Positions 1-8,138 of a stretch of 8,138 bases of DNA are shown piece by piece. The DNA lies in assembly GCA_934277495.1 (NCBI GenBank), contig CAKQUI010000099.1, positions 1-8,138 of the forward strand, given 5' to 3'. Position numbers and translations under genes: made by a program. The notes beneath the pieces were generated by a model, which was given only the letters and a program-made list of their open reading frames with translations, ran no database searches and was not told the origin of the DNA. Every line of letters begins with the position of its first letter. Within the stretch, counting starts at the first letter, position 1. This stretch comes from an uncultured Clostridia bacterium (GTDB lineage Bacteria > Bacillota > Clostridia > Peptostreptococcales > Anaerovoracaceae).

Positions 1-1
1 C

Positions 2-898
2 GGCAAGACACATCTGATGCATGCCATAGGACATCATATACTGAAGAACCGCCCTGATATGAAGGTACTTTACGTGTCATCAGAAATGTTCACATCAGAA
101 CTCATAAAGGCCCTGCACGACAACAAGAACGGCAACGCCAAGATGAGAGTTTTCAAGAACAAATACCGGACTGCAGACGTGCTGCTGATAGATGATATAC
201 AGTTCATCGAAGGCAAAGAGTCTACGCAGACCGAGTTTTTCCATACATTCAACACGCTGCACGACTACAACAAGCAGATAGTCATATCCAGCGATCGTCA
301 CCCCAGCCACCTGCGGGATCTCGACGAACGACTGAGATCGAGATTCCAGTGGAACATAGTCGCTGACATACAGCCCCCTGACTTCGAGACACGTGTTGCA
401 ATACTTCGCAAAAAAGCCGAAGTAGAAGGCGTAGAGATAGACGACGACGTACTGGATGTGATAGACCTTATAGCAGAAAAAGTAAAGTTCAACATCAGGG
501 AGCTCGAAAGCGCCCTCACCAGGATAGTCAGCTATTCCACGCTTTTCAACAAGAAGATCACTGTCAAATTCGCCAGGAAAAACCTCAACGATATATTCTC
601 CGCAGGCGATTTCGACATTACCTGCGAGACCATAAAAAAAGCCGTGGCCAGAAAATACGGCGTCAAGATAACAGACCTTGAATCAGCTAAGAGAAAGAGA
701 GAATTCTCGCATCCACGCCAGGTGGCCATGTATCTGTGCAGAGAACTCACCGACTCGTCGCTGCCTAAAATAGGCGAATACTTCGGAGGCAGAGACCATA
801 CGACAGTTCTCCACGCATACGACAAGATATCTTCTGAAATAAAGACAAGCAACATACTTGAAGAAGAGATCCGCATACTGAAAAACGAGCTTCAGTAG
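2..898 (+). CDS. dnaA: Chromosomal replication initiator DnaA (3' part; 5' end outside window)
   Basis: DnaA is the AAA+ ATPase that binds DnaA boxes at oriC, forms a filament and opens the duplex. The reading frame is open from base 2, so the first visible residues GKTHL are the end of the Walker A motif; domains I and II and the start of domain III are cut off. In the 298 visible residues I see Walker B (VLLIDD, 60-65), sensor 1 (IVISSDR, 93-99), the box VII region with the likely arginine finger (RLRSRF, 110-115) and sensor 2 (NIREL, 164-168). The domain IV DnaA signature GRDHTTVLHA begins near residue 263 and recognises the box. The C-terminus is complete, ending in TAG. The boxes it would bind begin 18 bases after its stop codon, the usual Bacillota arrangement. 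No odd residues or frame breaks are seen. Identification is essentially certain. Confidence 0.98.
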   Translation, partial: GKTHLMHAIGHHILKNRPDMKVLYVSSEMFTSELIKALHDNKNGNAKMRVFKNKYRTADVLLIDDIQFIEGKESTQTEFFHTFNTLHDYNKQIVISSDRHPSHLRDLDERLRSRFQWNIVADIQPPDFETRVAILRKKAEVEGVEIDDDVLDVIDLIAEKVKFNIRELESALTRIVSYSTLFNKKITVKFARKNLNDIFSAGDFDITCETIKKAVARKYGVKITDLESAKRKREFSHPRQVAMYLCRELTDSSLPKIGEYFGGRDHTTVLHAYDKISSEIKTSNILEEEIRILKNELQ

Positions 899-916
899 AC
901 GATCTGAAAACACAGG

Positions 917-925
917 TTATCAACA
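917..925 (+). promoter_or_regulatory. DnaA box, variant TTATCAACA
   Basis: TTATCAACA differs from the consensus TTATCCACA by one base. The identical nonamer recurs at 950-958 in the same orientation, which supports it as a real local box variant. It starts 18 bases after the dnaA stop codon. Confidence 0.8.
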
Positions 926-930
926 GCAGG

Positions 931-939
931 TGTTTATAA
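931..939 (-). promoter_or_regulatory. Probable degenerate DnaA box, reverse orientation
   Basis: The + strand reads TGTTTATAA, so the - strand reads TTATAAACA. This is one mismatch from the TTATCAACA variant used on either side and two from the TTATCCACA consensus. It lies between two good boxes, so it could be a low-affinity site, but chance in A/T-rich DNA is possible. Confidence 0.45.
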
Positions 940-949
940 AAATAAAAAG

Positions 950-958
950 TTATCAACA
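950..958 (+). promoter_or_regulatory. DnaA box, variant TTATCAACA
   Basis: This is a second exact copy of TTATCAACA, in the same orientation as the copy at 917-925 and offset from it by 33 bases, close to three helical turns. A weaker match, ATTTCAACA, follows at 961-969 and may extend the array. Confidence 0.8.
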
Positions 959-1003
959 GCATTTCAACAACAAAAAAACAAGTGTTCATCGGGCCTGCGT
1001 GAG

Positions 1004-1012
1004 TTATCCACA
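1004..1012 (+). promoter_or_regulatory. Perfect consensus DnaA box TTATCCACA next to the trios
   Basis: This is an exact match to the high-affinity consensus and the box nearest the DnaA-trios, with the same strand polarity as the other strong boxes. A degenerate copy, GTTTCCACA (two mismatches), directly follows at 1013-1021, giving a tandem pair pointing at the unwinding site. In the B. subtilis system such trio-proximal boxes nucleate the DnaA filament. Confidence 0.92.
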
Positions 1013-1025
1013 GTTTCCACATGCC

Positions 1026-1043
1026 CTACTACTACTATTACTA
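1026..1043 (+). promoter_or_regulatory. DnaA-trio array (six trinucleotides)
   Basis: Read on the + strand in steps of three, this is CTA CTA CTA CTA TTA CTA, so the other strand carries 3'-GAT/AAT-5' repeats. That is the DnaA-trio element on which the DnaA filament extends along one strand during opening. It follows a box pair and a short G/C patch and leads into an A/T-only tract, the same order as in B. subtilis. The motif is seen directly; the function is inferred. Confidence 0.85.
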
Positions 1044-1064
1044 TAAATATATATAAATATAATA
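1042..1064. other. A/T-only tract, likely DNA unwinding element
   Basis: This run contains only A and T and directly follows the last trio, before coding sequence begins at about 1112. Its position on the trio side of the box array is where initial melting is expected. It includes TATAAT at 1058-1063, which could also serve as a -10 element for dnaN, but I see no convincing -35 at the right distance. Confidence 0.7.
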
Positions 1065-1094
1065 AACGTTTTTCACTTGTTTTCATGTTCATAT

Positions 1095-1100
1095 GGAGGT
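1095..1100 (+). promoter_or_regulatory. dnaN ribosome binding site (GGAGGT)
   Basis: This is a strong Shine-Dalgarno match, but its spacing does not settle the start. From GGAGG, the ATG at 1103 is only 3 bases away and the ATG at 1112 is 12 bases away. The ATG at 1085 lies upstream of it and is ruled out as its target. Confidence 0.8.
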
Positions 1101-1111
1101 ATATGACTAAT

Positions 1112-2227
1112 ATGAAATTCACATGCAAACAGCAGACACTTTCGAAAGCACTCAATACAGTATCGAAAGCAGTATCAACAAGAACGACCCTTCCTGTACT
1201 GAAAGGTATACTTTTAGAAGCTGACGGCAGCGGCAGACTCACACTGTCAGCATCCGATCTTGATATAAGTATAAGGAAAACCATCGAAGCCGACGTCACT
1301 GAACCGGGATCAGCCGTAGTAGCATCGAAACTTTTCGGAGATATCATCAGAAAACTGCCAAGTGAAATGATCCAGATAGAAGAGACTGACGATAAAAACG
1401 TGTTGATAAAAACAAATTCATCTGAATTCAACGTAATAGGTCTGCCTGTGGATGATTTTCCTAATATCAGCGGCAGCAGCGGCATGACAGACAAACTGTC
1501 CCTGGACTGTGGACTGTTCAGGGACATGATAAAGAAAACATCCTTTGCAGCAAGTCTGGAAGAAGCCAAGGGCGTACTTGTAGGAATACTTACTGAAATA
1601 ACTCCGGACAACGTCAGGATGGTAGCGCTGGACGGATTCAGGCTGGCTCTTTCCAACGAACCTGCAGACAGCGGCAGAGAAGAGAAATTCCTGATAGCTG
1701 CAAAGATCATGAACGAGATAAGCAAGATCATATCAGAAGACAGCGAATGTGAGAGTATGGATATACTTCTCAGCGACAAAAAAGCCATGTTCATCATAGG
1801 GGATACCGAAGTCAGCCTCCAGCTGATGGAAGGCGAATTCATCAGATACAGGGATATAATACCGGCAGACGGCACGACTGTCGTAACTGTCGGCAGGAGC
1901 ATACTCCTTGAAAGTATAGAGAGAGCTTCACTGCTGGCAAGAGAAGGCAAGAACAATCTCATAAAGATGTCGATGCATAACGACCTGCTCACCATAACTT
2001 CAAGGTCCGAAGAAGGTAACGTCAAAGAAGAGATCATCATGGAAAAAACAGGCGAAGATCTTGATATAGGATTCAACTCCAAATATGTCACAGATGTGCT
2101 GAAAGCCATAGAGGATGAAGAAATAAAGATGGTATTCAGCACAGGTACATCACCTTGTGTGATAAAACCTGTGGCCGGAGACGCTTTCGAATACCTCGTG
2201 CTTCCTGTAAGGATACCGAGAGTGTAG
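1112..2227 (+). CDS. dnaN: DNA polymerase III subunit beta (sliding clamp)
   Basis: DnaN forms the ring-shaped dimer that tethers DNA polymerase III to DNA and recruits repair and replication factors through a hydrophobic pocket. From the ATG at 1112 the protein has 371 residues, normal for the family. It begins MKFTCKQQTL, aligning with the usual MKFT start, followed by the conserved TRTTLPVLKGI near residues 23-33. The third-domain block LLAREGKNN lies at 274-282, and the C-terminal LPVRIPRV corresponds to the conserved clamp tail. The in-frame ATG at 1103 would add only MTN and cannot be excluded; the ATG at 1085 precedes the ribosome binding site. The gene lies directly downstream of oriC, as in most Bacillota. 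Residual transcription from dnaA is possible because no terminator is visible between them. A DnaA-box match lies inside the gene at 1401-1409. Confidence 0.97.
   Translation: MKFTCKQQTLSKALNTVSKAVSTRTTLPVLKGILLEADGSGRLTLSASDLDISIRKTIEADVTEPGSAVVASKLFGDIIRKLPSEMIQIEETDDKNVLIKTNSSEFNVIGLPVDDFPNISGSSGMTDKLSLDCGLFRDMIKKTSFAASLEEAKGVLVGILTEITPDNVRMVALDGFRLALSNEPADSGREEKFLIAAKIMNEISKIISEDSECESMDILLSDKKAMFIIGDTEVSLQLMEGEFIRYRDIIPADGTTVVTVGRSILLESIERASLLAREGKNNLIKMSMHNDLLTITSRSEEGNVKEEIIMEKTGEDLDIGFNSKYVTDVLKAIEDEEIKMVFSTGTSPCVIKPVAGDAFEYLVLPVRIPRV
1401..1409 (-). promoter_or_regulatory. DnaA-box match inside dnaN (TTATCAACA on - strand)
   Basis: The + strand reads TGTTGATAA, the exact reverse complement of the TTATCAACA variant found twice in the adjacent origin. 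It lies about 0.4 kb from the trios and is coded through a TTG leucine, the only TTG leucine I find in dnaN, where CTN codons dominate. It could be a regulatory DnaA site or a chance match. Confidence 0.4.
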
Positions 2228-2261
2228 CACAGGGACCGGAAGCGGCTGAAACAGCGGAATT

Positions 2262-3350
2262 ATGTACATAGAAAATATAGAACTGAAAAATTTCAGGAAT
2301 TACAGGGAACTCAGCGTGTCTTTCAGCAGACATGTGAATATCTTTCTCGGAAACAACGCCCAGGGCAAGACCAACCTGCTGGAGAGCATATACATGAATT
2401 CAATGGCAAAATCATTCAAAAATGTCAGAGACAGAGAGATGATCAGGTTCGGCGAGGAATTCTGCAAGATAAAGACCGATATATGCACCGACGGAGAGAC
2501 TGACACCACTGAAATACTGATAAACAAGGACGGCAGGAAGGGCGTGAAGGTCAACGGAGTGAAGATAAGACGGACATCCGAGCTGCTGGAGCGGGTGTTC
2601 ATCGTGATATTTTCCCCGGACGACCTGAAGATAGTAAAAGAAGAGCCTGAAAAACGCAGGAAATTTACGGACAGAGAGCTGTGCCAGATAAATCCCGGAT
2701 ATTTCAGTGACCTTGCGGACTACAGGAAAGTCCTGAAACAGCGGAACATATATCTCAAGGAAAGTGCTCCCGATGCGGCCGTACTGGATATCTGGGACAC
2801 GGAGCTTGCAAAATACGGCAGCAGGATAATATCAAAGCGCAGAGATTTCATAAACAAGCTCGATGTCATCAGCAGGGACATACACGACAGGATATCCGGA
2901 GGAAAAGAGAATCTGAAACTGAAATACGAGCCAAATATTTCGCAGGAAGATGATTTTTACAGCATACTGAGAGATTCCAGGGAGGACGATCTGAGGAACA
3001 GGAACACAGGGCACGGTCCCCACAAGGATGATATAAAGATATCTGCAGACGGTATAGACCTCAGGAAATTCGGTTCACAGGGTCAGCAGCGTACAGCTGC
3101 TCTTTCCCTGAAACTGTCAGAGATAAAGCTTATCGAGGAGGAGACTGGAGAAAAGCCGGTGCTGCTTCTTGACGATGTGCTGTCGGAGCTTGACAACCAG
3201 CGGCAGAGTTTCCTGATAAATTCACTTGGTGAAAATCAGATGTTCATCACAACAGCTGATATTTCAGGAAAAGTGATAAGCTCCATGGACGCAGGCAGGA
3301 TATTCAGGATATCAGCAGGCACAGTGGAAACACAGATACAGGATGCGTAA
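2262..3350 (+). CDS. recF: DNA replication and repair protein RecF
   Basis: RecF is an SMC-like ATPase of the RecFOR pathway that helps load RecA at single-strand gaps and stalled forks. The 362-residue length is typical. Motifs in order: Walker A GNNAQGKT (30-37), the block EPEKRRKF ahead of the arm region, the ABC signature region GSQGQQRTAALSLKLSE (271-287) and Walker B LLLDD (301-305), followed by the D-loop LSELD (307-311). All key ATPase residues are present. The start MYIENIELKNFRNY is the conserved RecF N-terminus, so the ATG is secure although the ribosome binding site is weak. Only 34 bases separate it from dnaN, leaving no room for the S4-domain gene yaaA that lies between these genes in B. 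subtilis. It probably shares a transcript with dnaN. Confidence 0.97.
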   Translation: MYIENIELKNFRNYRELSVSFSRHVNIFLGNNAQGKTNLLESIYMNSMAKSFKNVRDREMIRFGEEFCKIKTDICTDGETDTTEILINKDGRKGVKVNGVKIRRTSELLERVFIVIFSPDDLKIVKEEPEKRRKFTDRELCQINPGYFSDLADYRKVLKQRNIYLKESAPDAAVLDIWDTELAKYGSRIISKRRDFINKLDVISRDIHDRISGGKENLKLKYEPNISQEDDFYSILRDSREDDLRNRNTGHGPHKDDIKISADGIDLRKFGSQGQQRTAALSLKLSEIKLIEEETGEKPVLLLDDVLSELDNQRQSFLINSLGENQMFITTADISGKVISSMDAGRIFRISAGTVETQIQDA

Positions 3351-3452
3351 AAGTATACCTGTGATAAAAACAGATACGACAACGCATAAAACAGCTGTTT
3401 TTACGGGTTTTTGGAGGATCATGGCGGATCGAGTCTGAAAAATCATTAAAAC

Positions 3453-5437
<1,985 letters not shown>

Positions 5438-5457
5438 AGACGGGAGGAGTTTGATAC

Positions 5458-7998
5458 ATGACGAATTTACTTGAAGATCAGAAAATGATCCAGCATGAGA
5501 TCCATGACGAGATGAAGAATTCATATATCGACTATGCCATGAGCGTCATAGTCGGCAGAGCTCTTCCTGACGTCCGTGACGGTCTCAAGCCGGTACACAG
5601 AAGGATATTATACGGAATGAGCGGTCTTGGCGTGACTCCGGACAAGCCGTTCAAGAAATCGGCACGTATCGTCGGTGAAGTAATGGGTAAATATCACCCT
5701 CACGGTGACAGTTCCATCTATGATGCGATGGTAAGACTGGCTCAGGACTTTTCAACGAGATACCTGCTGGTAGACGGTCACGGCAACTTCGGTTCAGTGG
5801 ACGGAGACGGCGCTGCTGCAATGCGTTATACAGAAGCCAGGATGTCGCCGTTCTCGCTGGAGATGATCCGTGATATAGAAAAAGATACAGTCGATTTCAT
5901 GCCTAACTTCGACGAGGAGGAAAAAGAACCTGTCGTACTGCCGTCAAGATTCCCTAACCTGCTGGTGAACGGAAGCAACGGTATCGCAGTAGGTATGGCG
6001 ACGTCGATACCTCCTCACAATCTCAAAGAGGTCATCGATGCAGCTGTGAAGATGATAGACGATGAAGACTGCACTATAGACGATCTCATAGATATCGTAA
6101 AGGGTCCGGACTTCCCTACCGGAGCTCAGATACTGGGCAAGAAAGGCGCCAGGGAAGCATACAGGACAGGCCAGGGCAAAGTCATGGTCAGAGCAGTGGC
6201 AGACATCGAGGAGACTGACAGAGGACGCTCCCAGATAATCGTGACTGAGATACCTTTCCAGGTGAACAAGGCAAGGCTCCTTGAGAAGATAGGAGAGCTT
6301 GTAAAGGACAAGAGGATAGACGGCATATCGGCTATCAGAGATGAGTCCAACAGGAACGGTATGCGTATAGTCATCGAGCTGAAAAAGGACGCAAATCCAA
6401 AGATCACTCTCAACAGACTTTACAAGCATACTCAGCTGCAGGAAAACTACAGCATGATAATGATCGCTCTGGTGGACGGTCAGCCAAGGCTGCTGAACCT
6501 TTACGAGATACTTGAAGAATACCTCAAGCACCAGAAGGATGTCGTTACAAGAAGGACCAGGTTCGACCTCAAAAAAGCCGAAGCAAGGGCTCATATCCTG
6601 GAAGGACTGAGGATCGCCCTGGACAACATCGACGAGATCATAAAGATAATCAGAGCAAGCTACAATGACGCCAGAGAAAAGCTGATGGAACGCTTCGGTC
6701 TTTCGGAGATCCAGGCGCAGGCTATACTGGATATGAGGCTGGCAAGGCTGCAGGGACTGGAAAGAGAGAAGATCGAATCAGAGTACGAAGAACTCTGCAA
6801 GAAGATCGCATACTACAAGGAACTGCTGGCTGATGAAAAGATGCTCATGGGAGTCGTAAAAGACGAGCTCCTTGAAATAAAGCAGAAATACGGCGACAAG
6901 AGAAGGACAAAGATAACTGCATCCATGGACGACATGGATGACGAGGATCTGATCGAGGAAAAACAGGTGGCTGTAACACTGACACATCTGGGATACCTCA
7001 AGAGGATACCTGCAGACACATACAAGACTCAGAAACGTGGCGGCAAGGGCATCACAGGTCTCACCACGAGAGAAAACGATTTCGTGACAGACCTTATCAT
7101 GACCTCCACCCACGACAATCTGATGTTCTTCACAAATACAGGAAAAGCCCACAAGATAAAGGCTTACGAGATACCGGAAGCTACAAGGACGGCAAAGGGA
7201 ACTCCTGCCATAAACTTCCTGAACCTGATGCAGCGTGAAAGGATCACTACAGTGATACCGTTCAGAGATTTCAGGGACGACAAGTATCTCATGGCTGTGA
7301 CCAAGAAGGGTACCATCAAGAAGACTGCTATGTCCAGCTTCGATACCAACAGGAAGACAGGTCTCATAGCCATCAACCTCAAGGACGGAGACGAGCTTGT
7401 AGAGATCAAGCAGACTACAGGCAGCGACAATGTCATAATCATAACCAAGCAGGGCAAATGCATCTGCTTCTCGGAAAACGATGTAAGACCTATGGGCAGG
7501 ATTGCCGGAGGCGTGAGAGCCATCAAGCTGGAAGACGATGATGAAGTCGTTTCGATGCAGCTGGTACAGCCTGGTGAGGAGCTGATGGTAGTGACAAGCA
7601 AAGGCTACGGCAAGAGGACGCCTGTTGAAGACTACAAAGTCCAGACAAGAGGCGGCAAAGGTCTGCTGACATATGACAAGAGCAAGTTCAGCAAGACAGG
7701 TATGCTGGTGGGAGCGCTTGTAGTGGACGACGATGATGAAGTGCTGCTGATAAATTCAGAAGGTACTATCATCAGGATCAAGGCTGCTGAAGTTTCCAAG
7801 CTCGGCAGAGCTACTCAGGGCGTAAGGATCATGAGAGCCGACGATGATGTAAATATCATATCCATAGCCAAGGTGATCAGGGAAGAAGAGCATGAGATGG
7901 ATGCGAAGCTGGCCCTTGAGAAAAAAGCCAGAAAAAAGGCTGAAGCTGAGAAAGAAGAAGCTGAAGAGGAATCTGAGCAGACAAAGATGAAAATATAG
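5458..7998 (+). CDS. gyrA: DNA gyrase subunit A
   Basis: GyrA carries out the double-strand breakage and rejoining step of gyrase and wraps DNA with its C-terminal domain. It has 846 residues. The catalytic tyrosine is Y124 in AAAMRYTEA. The quinolone-determining region [12 protein letters not shown] has S85 and D89, matching the unmutated E. coli S83 and D87. QAILDMRL (421-428) leads into the coiled-coil gate. The C-terminal beta-pinwheel spans about 502-807, with a canonical GyrA-box QKRGGKG at 525-531 and a second near-copy QTRGGKG at 729-735; six blade-like repeats can be traced. The GyrA-box makes ParC unlikely. A highly charged Lys/Glu/Ala-rich tail (808-846) extends beyond the pinwheel. 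A GGAGGAG site (5443-5449) precedes the ATG, and the 20-base gap means co-transcription with gyrB. Confidence 0.98.
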   Translation: MTNLLEDQKMIQHEIHDEMKNSYIDYAMSVIVGRALPDVRDGLKPVHRRILYGMSGLGVTPDKPFKKSARIVGEVMGKYHPHGDSSIYDAMVRLAQDFSTRYLLVDGHGNFGSVDGDGAAAMRYTEARMSPFSLEMIRDIEKDTVDFMPNFDEEEKEPVVLPSRFPNLLVNGSNGIAVGMATSIPPHNLKEVIDAAVKMIDDEDCTIDDLIDIVKGPDFPTGAQILGKKGAREAYRTGQGKVMVRAVADIEETDRGRSQIIVTEIPFQVNKARLLEKIGELVKDKRIDGISAIRDESNRNGMRIVIELKKDANPKITLNRLYKHTQLQENYSMIMIALVDGQPRLLNLYEILEEYLKHQKDVVTRRTRFDLKKAEARAHILEGLRIALDNIDEIIKIIRASYNDAREKLMERFGLSEIQAQAILDMRLARLQGLEREKIESEYEELCKKIAYYKELLADEKMLMGVVKDELLEIKQKYGDKRRTKITASMDDMDDEDLIEEKQVAVTLTHLGYLKRIPADTYKTQKRGGKGITGLTTRENDFVTDLIMTSTHDNLMFFTNTGKAHKIKAYEIPEATRTAKGTPAINFLNLMQRERITTVIPFRDFRDDKYLMAVTKKGTIKKTAMSSFDTNRKTGLIAINLKDGDELVEIKQTTGSDNVIIITKQGKCICFSENDVRPMGRIAGGVRAIKLEDDDEVVSMQLVQPGEELMVVTSKGYGKRTPVEDYKVQTRGGKGLLTYDKSKFSKTGMLVGALVVDDDDEVLLINSEGTIIRIKAAEVSKLGRATQGVRIMRADDDVNIISIAKVIREEEHEMDAKLALEKKARKKAEAEKEEAEEESEQTKMKI

Positions 7999-8032
7999 CA
8001 GTGACCTGATCTTTAGACCGGGTATACCATTT

Positions 8033-8138
<106 letters not shown>

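Larger units (their letters stand above)
899..1080. other. oriC: Chromosomal replication origin (oriC), dnaA-dnaN intergenic region
   Basis: This non-coding stretch between dnaA and dnaN has all the parts of a Bacillota unwinding region. In order they are: TTATCAACA boxes at 917-925 and 950-958, a reverse degenerate box at 931-939, a perfect TTATCCACA at 1004-1012, and a short G/C patch (TGCCC, 1022-1026). Next come tandem DnaA-trios at 1026-1043 and an A/T-only tract up to about 1064. The order box, G/C patch, trios, A/T tract matches the basal unwinding system described for Bacillus subtilis. The sequence shows the motifs directly; origin function is inferred from the family pattern and from the flanking dnaA and dnaN. 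A second box cluster upstream of dnaA, as in B. subtilis, would lie outside this window and cannot be judged. Confidence 0.9.

Noticed and set aside
1035..1063. TATAAT at 1058-1063 as a dnaN promoter
   Set aside because: The -35 position 17 bases upstream reads CTATTA, not TTGACA-like, and the area is the origin's A/T tract, where such hexamers arise by chance.
1085..1111. Longer N-terminus for dnaN from the ATG at 1085
   Set aside because: The strong GGAGG lies downstream of this ATG, and homology begins at MKFT (1112).
964..2142. A 392-codon open frame on the - strand antisense to dnaN and the origin
   Set aside because: It is rich in Ser, Leu and Ile with no recognisable domain, runs through the DnaA boxes and trios, and lies opposite a certain gene. 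It is best explained by dnaN codon bias.
3388..3410. Palindrome plus T-rich stretch as an intrinsic terminator of recF
   Set aside because: The hairpin would have only A/T pairs apart from one or two G/C pairs, and the T-run is interrupted by ACGGG. It is too weak to call.
5944..6594. A 216-codon open frame on the - strand antisense to gyrA
   Set aside because: Its composition is that of a shadow frame with no domain, opposite well-conserved gyrA sequence.
8021..8028. GGTATACC palindrome before trpS as an operator
   Set aside because: An 8-base palindrome is expected by chance, and no promoter is associated with it.

Overview
This window is the chromosome replication-origin neighbourhood of a bacterium. 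All six genes lie on the + strand: dnaA (3' part only), dnaN, recF, gyrB, gyrA and the first codons of trpS. The origin of replication sits between dnaA and dnaN. The protein sequences are of the Gram-positive type: GyrB is a compact ~638-residue form without the extra domain seen in E. coli, GyrA carries a canonical QKRGGKG GyrA-box, and the ribosome binding sites are mostly strong GGAGG-type. Together with the Bacillus-style dnaA-oriC-dnaN layout, moderate GC and heavy use of ATA (Ile) and AGA/AGG (Arg) codons, this suggests a member of the Bacillota, most likely class Clostridia. I cannot name the genus from the sequence alone.

Layout. 2-898: C-terminal two thirds of DnaA (AAA+ domain from Walker A onward, plus the DNA-binding domain). 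899-1111: oriC, with two TTATCAACA boxes, one perfect TTATCCACA box and weaker matches. These are followed by a short G/C patch, six tandem DnaA-trios (CTA CTA CTA CTA TTA CTA) and an A/T-only tract. This is the 'basal unwinding system' arrangement known from Bacillus subtilis. 1112-2227: dnaN. 2262-3350: recF, with a poor ribosome binding site. 3351-3520: a 170-base gap holding a good SigA-type promoter with an extended -10 just before gyrB. 3521-5437: gyrB. 5458-7998: gyrA, 20 bases after gyrB. 8044-8138: start of trpS, 45 bases after gyrA with no visible terminator between them.

How the genes work together. DnaA binds the boxes, loads onto the trios and melts the A/T tract. DnaN is the sliding clamp for the polymerase. 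RecF helps load RecA at gapped or stalled forks. GyrA2B2 gyrase removes the positive supercoils ahead of the fork. TrpS (tryptophanyl-tRNA synthetase) is functionally unrelated and appears to be a passenger downstream of gyrA.

There is no mobile element, CRISPR array, tRNA, rRNA or unknown protein family here, and I see no previously undescribed system. The points most worth checking are the clear trio-type origin, a perfect extra DnaA box inside dnaN, the absence of the small genes often found on either side of recF (yaaA, remB), the palindrome overlapping the gyrB -10 element, and trpS directly following gyrA. No gene-free stretch exceeds 300 bases.
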